NCBI GenBank assembly: GCA_030727405.1
Contig: JANRBR010000029.1
Location: 1-50,604 of the forward strand
Direction: 5' to 3'
Length of the DNA: 50,604 nt
Origin: Crocinitomicaceae bacterium
GTDB taxonomy: Bacteria; Bacteroidota; Bacteroidia; Flavobacteriales_D; Crocinitomicaceae
The notes beneath the pieces are model-generated. The model was not told the DNA's origin. It saw only the letters and a list, made by a program, of their open reading frames with translations, and did not search any database. The translations under genes and the position numbers were made by a program. This document shows positions 43,971-50,604 of this stretch, in pieces; the first letter of the stretch is position 1; each line of letters starts with the position of its first letter.

Positions 43971-44717
43971 TTATGGTTTTTTAACCGCGGTTGTATCAGA
44001 TACTACTGCAGAAAGTACTGCTTTACCTGTTGCATCAAATTTTCCGTATTCTGCATTTTGGAATTGACGAACGTAATGCACTAATGTCCAAATTTCTTTC
44101 TTAGATAGAAGTGATCCATGAGCACCCATCATCCCTTTTCCATAATAAATGGAATAAAACATTTGTCCATCAGAAAGATTGGTTAATGTAGCATAATTAG
44201 GAACACCTACATAGGCACCACTCGTCACCATTGGACCTTGACCATCTCCTTTTTCACCGTGACAATGTTGACACATAGCCGTAAAGATTTCTTTTCCTTT
44301 CGCTAAAGTTTTTTCAGCATTAAGAGCCGTTAAAAACAGTGGATTCTTATCCGAAGCAGCTAAAGTATATTCATCTAACATGGATACATCCACACCATAA
44401 AGTCCATGTGACTGTCTAAATGCTACATTTGGCTTTCTGAAATATGGCAACATCAATTTAACCTCTGTAGTATCCTTACCATAGTAGGGAATAGTGTTTC
44501 TTGCCGGTATTCTAGCAGAAAGCTTTACTTTTTTGGATTCATCAATGCGTCCACGCACCTCACCATAATCCACATAGGGTTCAATAGAAGGCGTGCGATA
44601 CATATCTGGTGCGTATTCAAAACCTGGGCTATCCGCATCAGATTTACATGAATTGAGCAATAACAGAGATAACGTTAACGCAGACGTACCTAATATTGCA
44701 AATACATTTCTTTTCAT
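43971..44717 (-). CDS. actE: Alternative complex III, monoheme cytochrome c lipoprotein ActE
   Basis: ActE is the monoheme c subunit of alternative complex III. The 248-residue protein has a lipoprotein signal (LLLLNSCKSD) and a periplasmic cytochrome c domain with one heme site CQHCHGEKGDGQGPM near residue 148. A likely axial methionine lies in the GKGMMGAHGSLLSKKEI region near 205-220. The N-terminal part (GFEYAPDMYRTPSIEPYVDY) is typical of the family. It lies between actD and actF with 14- and 13-bp gaps. The heme is probably the exit point for electrons toward the oxidase. Confidence 0.92.
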   Translation of the reverse strand: MKRNVFAILGTSALTLSLLLLNSCKSDADSPGFEYAPDMYRTPSIEPYVDYGEVRGRIDESKKVKLSARIPARNTIPYYGKDTTEVKLMLPYFRKPNVAFRQSHGLYGVDVSMLDEYTLAASDKNPLFLTALNAEKTLAKGKEIFTAMCQHCHGEKGDGQGPMVTSGAYVGVPNYATLTNLSDGQMFYSIYYGKGMMGAHGSLLSKKEIWTLVHYVRQFQNAEYGKFDATGKAVLSAVVSDTTAVKKP

Positions 44718-44731
44718 CTTACGTTCGTTTC

Positions 44732-45268
44732 TTAATTAATTTCTTTTTTATCTAATTCGAAGAATCCTGTTTCCTTTAACATTTCATCCAATTGAGCTTC
44801 AGAAATTCCATGGTTTTCATTCAAGCGAATTTCCATTACGAATTTGTCATCGGTTGTACGAGGGTCTGGATTTTGAGCAGGCATTCCTGGTAAGGTTTTA
44901 TTACGCAATAAATACGTGATCGCCATACCATGAGCAGCACATAAAACGGTAAACTCAAAGCTAATTGGAACGAACGCCAAAATATTGTCTAAATAAGTGA
45001 AATTCGGCTTACCACCAATGTTCATTGGCCAATCGGTTACCATGAAATAACGCATTCCTAGTGTAGCCACTGTTAAACCAGTTAAGCCGTAAAGGAAAGC
45101 CATGATACCAAGACGTGTATTCTTAACACCAATAATTGGGTCAATTCCGTGAATTGGAAATGGAGAAAACACTTCAGAAATTTTGACGCCTTTTGAAACG
45201 AGCTTTTTTGCACTGTCTTTCAATGCCTCGTCGTCGTCATACATTACATAAATTACTTTATCTGACAT
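44732..45268 (-). CDS. actD: Alternative complex III, subunit ActD (DUF3341)
   Basis: ActD is a small membrane subunit of alternative complex III (DUF3341 family). The 178-residue protein starts with a cytosolic alpha/beta segment (VIYVMYDDDEALKDSAKKLV), has two membrane helices (LGIMAFLYGLTGLTVATLGM and ILAFVPISFEFTVLCAAHGM), and a short cytosolic end (DDKFVMEIRLNENHGISEAQ, as usual for family members). The gap between helices contains the conserved MVTDWPMNIGGKPNF. It holds no cofactor. It starts 10 bp after actC. Confidence 0.93.
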   Translation of the reverse strand: MSDKVIYVMYDDDEALKDSAKKLVSKGVKISEVFSPFPIHGIDPIIGVKNTRLGIMAFLYGLTGLTVATLGMRYFMVTDWPMNIGGKPNFTYLDNILAFVPISFEFTVLCAAHGMAITYLLRNKTLPGMPAQNPDPRTTDDKFVMEIRLNENHGISEAQLDEMLKETGFFELDKKEIN

Positions 45269-45278
45269 ACCCTAGGGA

Positions 45279-46667
45279 TTAATGGTGTTTGTGATAATCT
45301 GGTGATTCTTTGTACGATTGTCCTGATCCTTTCAAGATTGTTTTTACCTCATTCAAGGCCAATACCGGGAAGAAACGAGCGAACAATAAGAAGAATACGA
45401 AGAACAATCCAATTGTTCCTACATACACGCCGATGTCGATGTGACTTGGGAAGTGCATGCTCCAAGCTGCAGGAATGTAATCTCGGTGAATCGAAGTGAC
45501 AATAATCACGTAACGCTCGAACCACATACCAATGTTTACCACGATTGAAATGAAGAATGTAAATAGTAAACTTCTTCTTAATTTAGGAATCCACATTAAT
45601 TGCGGAGAAATTACGTTACATGTCATCATTGACCAATATGCCCACCAGTAAGGACCAGTTGCACGGTTAATGAATGCATACGATTCGTATTCAACACCTG
45701 AATACCAAGAGATGAACAACTCCGTGATATACGCTGTTCCAACAATCGAACCTGTTACCATGATAACGATGTTCATGTATTCCACGTGTTTTGTGTGAAT
45801 GTATGCTTCAAGACCCATTGCTTTTCTCATGACCAACAATAAGGTTTGTACCATGGCGAATCCAGAGAATACCGCTCCCGCAACGAAATACGGAGGGAAG
45901 ATGGTGGTATGCCAACCTGGGATTACCGATGTAGCAAAGTCAAAAGATACAATCGAGTGAACAGAGAATACCAATGGTGTTGCTAATCCAGCTAAAACCA
46001 AAGAAACGAGTTCAAATCGATTCCAATGTTTTGCACGACCAGACCAACCAAAAGCTAGTATTGAGTACATTTTTTTGGAAAGTGGCTTTTTAGCTCTATC
46101 ACGAATCGTAGCAAAATCAGGGATCAATCCAATGTACCAGAAAACCAAGGATACAGATAAATACGTTGAAATCGCAAATACATCCCAAAGCAATGGTGAG
46201 TTAAAGTTCACCCAAAGAGATCCGAATTGATTTGGTAATGGCAAAACCCAGTATCCAACCCATAAACGTCCCATGTGAATCAATGGGAATAAACCGGCCA
46301 TAAATACGGCGAAAATCGTCATGGCTTCTGCAGAACGGTTGATTGCCATTCTCCATTTCTGGCGGAACAACAATAATACCGCAGAAATGAGTGTTCCGGC
46401 GTGTCCAATACCTACCCACCATACGAAATTGGTAATATCCCAAGCCCATCCAATTGTTTTGTTCAGACCCCAAACACCGATTCCCGTTCCAAGTAAGTAT
46501 AAAATACTTCCCACTCCATACAAACCAATAATTAAAGCAATACCAAATAATGTGTACCACATTTTAGGTGCTTTGTCCTCAATTGGGCGACAAACATCTT
46601 CTGTAATGTCATGGTAGGTCTTGTGACCTAATATGAGGGGTTCTCTGATTGCTGCTTCCTTTTGCAT
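45279..46667 (-). CDS. actC: Alternative complex III, NrfD-like quinol-interacting subunit ActC
   Basis: ActC is the NrfD-type membrane subunit thought to bind quinol next to ActB. The 462-residue protein begins IREPLILGHKTYHDITEDVC, typical of the family. It has about ten helices, among them FVWWVGIGHAGTLISAVLLL, whose buried glycine-histidine is conserved in NrfD proteins. Later blocks are SVHSIVSFDFATSVIPGWHT and FPPYFVAGAVFSGFAMVQTL, both characteristic of PsrC/NrfD. A histidine-containing tail (ESPDYHKHH) ends the protein. It follows actB by 17 bp. Confidence 0.94.
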   Translation of the reverse strand: MQKEAAIREPLILGHKTYHDITEDVCRPIEDKAPKMWYTLFGIALIIGLYGVGSILYLLGTGIGVWGLNKTIGWAWDITNFVWWVGIGHAGTLISAVLLLFRQKWRMAINRSAEAMTIFAVFMAGLFPLIHMGRLWVGYWVLPLPNQFGSLWVNFNSPLLWDVFAISTYLSVSLVFWYIGLIPDFATIRDRAKKPLSKKMYSILAFGWSGRAKHWNRFELVSLVLAGLATPLVFSVHSIVSFDFATSVIPGWHTTIFPPYFVAGAVFSGFAMVQTLLLVMRKAMGLEAYIHTKHVEYMNIVIMVTGSIVGTAYITELFISWYSGVEYESYAFINRATGPYWWAYWSMMTCNVISPQLMWIPKLRRSLLFTFFISIVVNIGMWFERYVIIVTSIHRDYIPAAWSMHFPSHIDIGVYVGTIGLFFVFFLLFARFFPVLALNEVKTILKGSGQSYKESPDYHKHH

Positions 46668-46684
46668 TTCAGTTATTTAAATTA

Positions 46685-49600
46685 TTAATGATGTTTCTTA
46701 CCGTGATGTGCAACTTCTTGCAAGTCACTTAACAAGCTATTTTCTTCATTTCGTACTTTCACTTGGTACCAAACATTTGGTTTAACACCAACTTCTTCTA
46801 ATGCTTGATAAGCACGGTTTCCTTCTGATTTCGTTCGAATCATTGATTTCAAATCATTCCAATCTCCAACGGTGATTGCATTTGTTGGACAAGAATCAGA
46901 ACAAGCTGTTGCGAACTCGCCATCAATGATTTCTCTAGCTTCTTTTTTCGCTGTTAATTTCGTAGACTGAATGCGTTGAACACACAATGAACATTTCTCC
47001 ATCACACCACGTGTACGTACGGTTACATCCGGATTTAATACCATACGACCCAAATCATCCTGCGCTGGATTGACCTCGGTCATTTTCTTATATGAAGGGT
47101 AGTTAAACCAGTTGAAACGACGCACTTTGTATGGACAGTTGTTTGCACAATACCTTGTTCCAATGCAACGGTTGTAAGCCATTTGGTTCAATCCTTCGTT
47201 GCTGTGTGTTGTTGCCGCAACCGGACAAACCGTTTCACACGGTGCGTGGTTACAGTGGTGACACATTAATGGCATGTGAACCACTTTCGGGTTTTCAGCA
47301 GCATATTCTGCTTTATCGAAAGAGAACGTGTCTTTATCTTTTCTTGTTCCTACAGCTGCTTCTTCATCTGATGCGAAATAACGATCGACACGCAACCAGT
47401 GCATTTCTCGACCTCTTCTCACTTCATCTTTTCCAACAACTGGAACATTGTTTTCGGATTGACATGCGATCAAACATGTACCACAACCAATACAAGATGA
47501 AAGGTCAATGCTGATTCCCCAGCGGTGTCCAATTTTCTCTACCGGATGCGCATCCCAAAGGTCAAATTCAGACATTGGTGCCTCCACGTGATTTCCGTGT
47601 GCATCTAATTTCTGAAGTGTGTGAGCTGGGTTGTATGCTTCTTTATCGTTGTTTTGATAAATTCCTAAAGTTGTTTCACGAACAATCGAATGACGACCCA
47701 TCACCGTGTGGTGAATTTGAGTTGCCGCAATTGGATAAACACCTTCTTCAGCTCCAATCGTCACAGCTCCTGAATATTCAAAAGTTGAACCACTTGAAAC
47801 CATCGCATATGCGTTCGCACCAATTGGTTTGCGATTGCCTGCTTCATTCAGTTCGTATCCACCATATTCTTTGGTTTGGAAAGCTGCTTTACCAATTTTC
47901 TCGCCATTTGCACCACGTCCATAACCTAAAGCGATTCCAACCGTGTTAAGTGCTTGTCCTGGCAATGGATAAACTGGAAGTGTAAGGCTTTTACCGTTTA
48001 CTTTAACCGTAGTTAAATTTAATCCATGTTCTTGATCATATGTTGTAACGAAACCTTTCGCTTTCATATCAACCGGGTTCATGGTGATGTAGTTATCCCA
48101 AGTTACTTTGGTAATTGGGTCTGGAAGTTCTTGTAACCATGGATTGTTTGCATGAATACCCGTTCCAATTCCAGCCTTTTGATAGAAAGAAACTTCCCAT
48201 TCAGCTGATTTTGGTAAAGAACCGATTTTCGCATCAGCGTAAACCAAAGTACTTGGAACGATTGCTTGAGGCATCACACTGTTGTGAATTGCCATGGCAA
48301 AATCCGAAGTTGGGAATTTAGCAGCAAAAGTTGCTTTGATGTAATCGTATGCTACAGAAGAATCTTTTCCTCCGCGTTTTGCTTTTTCATTCCATACCAA
48401 TAATGATTCCAATGCGGAAGCAGTTCCTTCACCCAACGGACGAATGGTTGGTTGAGATAAGGCATATTCACTTGCTTTTGCTTCAAAGTCTGACCAAGAT
48501 TCCAATGCGTGGAAACCAGGACAAACATATGAGCACAATGATGCTGTTTCATCCGCATGTGATGAAATAGCAACGGATGTTTTAATTTTTTTCAATCCTT
48601 TTGCAAATGCATCACCATTTGGCAATGTATAAACAGGATTAACGTCCATCATTAAAAGTACATCTGGACCTTTACCAGAAGTAACATCTTTTACCAATTT
48701 AGATACTTTCGCATCTTCAGATTGGAATAAGTTGATTGGATTTAATAAATCAATTGTTGTTCCGTAGGTCTGTAATAAGTTATTCAGTTTGTTTGTCAAT
48801 TGTTGAACACCAATGTTATTAGATCCAGAAACGACTAATGATTCTTTTTTTGATTTTTTAAGTGCTTTGATTGCCTCATCAGCGGCAGCTTTAGCAGATG
48901 AATTTAAATCTGTAGAGATCCCAGCATTTCCGCCTAAACCTTTGATGATGTATGCTAAGACAGCAGCTTGTTCAGAAGGCTTAATCATTCCGCGGTAATC
49001 TGCGTTTGAACCTGTCACAGACATCACTGTTTCAAATTGAATGTGTTTCGACATCCATGCAGCGTCCGGGTTACGTGTTAACGCGTACTGACCGGTGTAT
49101 TCTGTGGACAACAACCATGAATTTAAAAAGTCTGCGTCTACAGAAACAATTGTTTTTGCTTTCGAGAAATCGTAGCTAGGAATGATTCGTGCACCAAAAT
49201 TTGACATGTTTGCCTCACGCATTCCAGCGTAGGAAACCGCATCGTATTGAATGTGTTGGAATTTTGATCCCGCTTCACCATTCATTGCAAGTGACATCTC
49301 AGCTATCGCGCGCTTCATGGAAGGACTGATCACTGTGTTTGTCAATAAAGTAACCGTTTTTGCCGATTTAAGTGCCGATGAAATTGCTTTATCGATAGAA
49401 GTCCAAGAAGCAACTTTTCCACCAGCGGTTGGATACGTTAAACGTTCGCCATCGTATAAACCTAGAACGGAAGCTACAATTTGAGGATTAACACCACCTT
49501 TTGTAAAACCGAAGTCTTTGTTTCCTTTGACAAAAATTGGACGAGCCTCACGTGTTTTTACCAAAATGCTCGCATATGAATTTCCATCATAATACGTGCT

Positions 49601-49885
49601 TGTATACCATGTAGGCATACCCGGTGTGACATCTTCCGGTTTGTTCACATAAGGAACAACTTTCGTTACAGGAGCCTCACAAGCAGCAAGCGTTGCCGCA
49701 GCTACCGAAAATCCTAAAAACTTAAGGAAATCTCTTCTTGCAGTAGATGTTTCACTTAACTTATCATCAGATAAGAATTCCTCGATCGTTTGTTGATTCG
49801 GAAATTCTTGTTCTTTGTGCTTAATGAATTCAGGTGTCTCCTTTAATTCTTCAAGTCCTTTCCAATATTTTCTAGTCATTCCCAT
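46685..49885 (-). CDS. actB: Alternative complex III, iron-sulfur subunit ActB
   Basis: ActB is a 1066-residue fusion of a molybdopterin oxidoreductase-like domain (about 90-720; in characterised ACIII it holds no molybdenum) and a ferredoxin-type domain (about 780-1010). A Tat-type signal TARRDFLKFLGFSVAAATLA sits near residues 48-67, inside an unusual long N-terminal extension (the TAT-variant form). The cysteines are CIGCGTCLIAC (about 793-805), CHHCNHAPCETVC (about 873), CIGTRYCANNC (about 907-918, with three cysteines) and CSLC plus ACSDSC (about 962-996). This gives three [4Fe-4S] and one [3Fe-4S] cluster, as in the Rhodothermus complex. The C-terminus is histidine-rich. The gene is 33 bp after actA. 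Confidence 0.94.
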   Translation of the reverse strand: MGMTRKYWKGLEELKETPEFIKHKEQEFPNQQTIEEFLSDDKLSETSTARRDFLKFLGFSVAAATLAACEAPVTKVVPYVNKPEDVTPGMPTWYTSTYYDGNSYASILVKTREARPIFVKGNKDFGFTKGGVNPQIVASVLGLYDGERLTYPTAGGKVASWTSIDKAISSALKSAKTVTLLTNTVISPSMKRAIAEMSLAMNGEAGSKFQHIQYDAVSYAGMREANMSNFGARIIPSYDFSKAKTIVSVDADFLNSWLLSTEYTGQYALTRNPDAAWMSKHIQFETVMSVTGSNADYRGMIKPSEQAAVLAYIIKGLGGNAGISTDLNSSAKAAADEAIKALKKSKKESLVVSGSNNIGVQQLTNKLNNLLQTYGTTIDLLNPINLFQSEDAKVSKLVKDVTSGKGPDVLLMMDVNPVYTLPNGDAFAKGLKKIKTSVAISSHADETASLCSYVCPGFHALESWSDFEAKASEYALSQPTIRPLGEGTASALESLLVWNEKAKRGGKDSSVAYDYIKATFAAKFPTSDFAMAIHNSVMPQAIVPSTLVYADAKIGSLPKSAEWEVSFYQKAGIGTGIHANNPWLQELPDPITKVTWDNYITMNPVDMKAKGFVTTYDQEHGLNLTTVKVNGKSLTLPVYPLPGQALNTVGIALGYGRGANGEKIGKAAFQTKEYGGYELNEAGNRKPIGANAYAMVSSGSTFEYSGAVTIGAEEGVYPIAATQIHHTVMGRHSIVRETTLGIYQNNDKEAYNPAHTLQKLDAHGNHVEAPMSEFDLWDAHPVEKIGHRWGISIDLSSCIGCGTCLIACQSENNVPVVGKDEVRRGREMHWLRVDRYFASDEEAAVGTRKDKDTFSFDKAEYAAENPKVVHMPLMCHHCNHAPCETVCPVAATTHSNEGLNQMAYNRCIGTRYCANNCPYKVRRFNWFNYPSYKKMTEVNPAQDDLGRMVLNPDVTVRTRGVMEKCSLCVQRIQSTKLTAKKEAREIIDGEFATACSDSCPTNAITVGDWNDLKSMIRTKSEGNRAYQALEEVGVKPNVWYQVKVRNEENSLLSDLQEVAHHGKKHH

Positions 49886-49918
49886 AGTCTTTTCTTCGAC
49901 AAGAATATTATTAATTTA

Positions 49919-50604
49919 TTAATAGTGGCATTTAGCACATTCCCAACCACCTAACTCACTTACAGAAACTTTTCCGTCTTTGTAGTATTTTTTATAAAGT
50001 GCTGGATCTTTTTTCAAGCGACGGTGGATTTCATCGTAGTACGCATTTTTACCGTCTCCAATTTTCACGTCTTTTTTACCATGACATTCGATACACCATC
50101 CCATCGTTAAGGTTGGTTTAGTCAACTGAACATTCCCTTCGATTTTGTTTAATTCCTCTACAGGTTGAACTTTAGCTGTTTCGTTCATGGTTTTCATATC
50201 TCCGTGACACTGTTTACAATCCACACCACCAACTACTACGTGTTGAGAGTGATTGAAGTAAACGTGATCAGGAAGAACATGCACTTTGTTCCAAACAATT
50301 GGCTTCGTTTTTCCTGTGTATTTTCCTGCTCCGGCTGGATCCCATCCTGCCGCAGCATATATTTTCTTGATTTCTCCAGCAAACGGTTTTCCTTCGCCAT
50401 TGATTTGTTTGTGACAGTTCATACAAACATTCACCGACGGAATACCTGCTGATTTAGATTTAGTCACTGAATTGTGACAATATTTACAATCAATGCCATT
50501 TACACCAGCGTGACGATCGTGAGGGAATGCAATTGGTTGAGAAGGTTGGTAATCTTCCATTACATTGATTCGGTACAAGCCTTGAAACAAGGTCACAATC
50601 ACCG
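49919..50604 (-). CDS. actA: Alternative complex III, pentaheme cytochrome c subunit ActA (5' end cut by window edge)
   Basis: ActA is the multiheme subunit of alternative complex III, carrying electrons in the periplasm. Five heme motifs are visible in order: CKYCH, CMNCH, CKQCH, CIECH and CAKCH. This agrees with the five hemes of characterised ActA. The reading frame is still open at base 50604, and the first in-frame GTG at 50602 is not a real start, because the membrane anchor and N-terminal part expected of the family are missing. The visible part begins VTLFQGLYRINVMEDYQPSQ. The next gene downstream, actB, starts 33 bp after the stop. The operon promoter must lie outside the window. Confidence 0.93.
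   Translation of the reverse strand, partial: VIVTLFQGLYRINVMEDYQPSQPIAFPHDRHAGVNGIDCKYCHNSVTKSKSAGIPSVNVCMNCHKQINGEGKPFAGEIKKIYAAAGWDPAGAGKYTGKTKPIVWNKVHVLPDHVYFNHSQHVVVGGVDCKQCHGDMKTMNETAKVQPVEELNKIEGNVQLTKPTLTMGWCIECHGKKDVKIGDGKNAYYDEIHRRLKKDPALYKKYYKDGKVSVSELGGWECAKCHY

Noticed and set aside
46201..49484. Several open frames of 70-127 codons antisense to or out of frame with actB and actC
   Set aside because: They mirror codon bias of the conserved membrane and iron-sulfur proteins and have no recognisable domains.
50602..50604. GTG as the start of ActA
   Set aside because: It is simply the first possible start inside the window; the N-terminal anchor of the family is missing, so the gene continues beyond the edge.
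1..50604. tRNA, rRNA, insertion sequences, prophage and defence islands
   Set aside because: All gaps are short and already explained. No transposase, integrase, toxin-antitoxin or restriction genes and no tRNA-like cloverleaf were seen.

Overview
The window looks like a chromosomal segment of a Bacteroidota bacterium, most likely order Flavobacteriales. The family is less certain; a Crocinitomicaceae or Fluviicola-like organism would fit. The evidence is a PorW/SprE type IX secretion lipoprotein, a PorP/SprF protein, type A and type B type IX C-terminal sorting domains, a MurF-alanine racemase fusion, a complete alternative complex III operon joined to cytochrome oxidase genes, and promoters of the Bacteroidota type (TTG near -33, TAnnTTTG near -7). 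Coding density is very high. No intergenic gap reaches 300 bases; the largest are about 140 bp (23406-23545) and about 117 bp (38894-39009). I saw no rRNA, tRNA, CRISPR array, phage or insertion sequence.

Layout. 1-1818 (minus): a tandem universal stress protein followed by fructose-1,6-bisphosphatase, which runs off the left edge. 1923-3449 (plus): a GH3-family adenylating enzyme. 3427-7524 (minus): a giant secreted CotH/lamin-tail protein with a type B sorting domain, paired with PorP/SprF. 7626-8758 (plus): a lipoprotein coupled to a DUF2490 protein. 8762-10342 (minus): a membrane adenylate cyclase fused to an HD domain. 10439-13821 (minus): two predicted outer-membrane proteins and a helix-turn-helix regulator. 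13849-16690 (minus): MurF-Alr and thymidine kinase. 16851-19023 (plus): an acidic protein overlapping an M28 peptidase. 19000-23405 (minus): yebC, sprE/porW, bactofilin, AtpZ and a small membrane protein. 23546-24445 (plus): a type A T9SS cargo protein. 24442-25032 (minus): engB. 25116-25988 (plus): a CarH-like MerR/B12 regulator. 25981-38893 (minus): rimP, nusA, infB, tatA, gatA, a lytic transglycosylase, two glycosyltransferases, a UbiA-like protein and leuS. 39010-39576 (plus): a DUF3109 protein. 39643-50604 (minus): actA-actB-actC-actD-actE-actF-coxB-coxA, entering from the right edge.

How the genes work together. The right end encodes the aerobic electron-transfer chain from quinol through alternative complex III to an A-type cytochrome c oxidase. 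ActB is a Tat-type substrate, and tatA lies in the same window. The sprE, PorP/SprF, CotH and type A cargo genes all belong to type IX secretion and gliding. The rimP-nusA-infB block is the standard translation/transcription operon, here extended into envelope genes.

Most of the window is ordinary core genome. The points I consider most worth a second look are: a strong terminator-like hairpin that fills the short leader between a good promoter and rimP-nusA-infB; promoter boxes so close to start codons that the DUF3109 and engB mRNAs may be leaderless; a CarH-type B12 photoreceptor candidate without carotenoid genes nearby; a MurF half lacking the expected carbamylated lysine; an adenylate cyclase-HD fusion that seems to have lost its sensor; and an AtpZ cluster without an ATP synthase.
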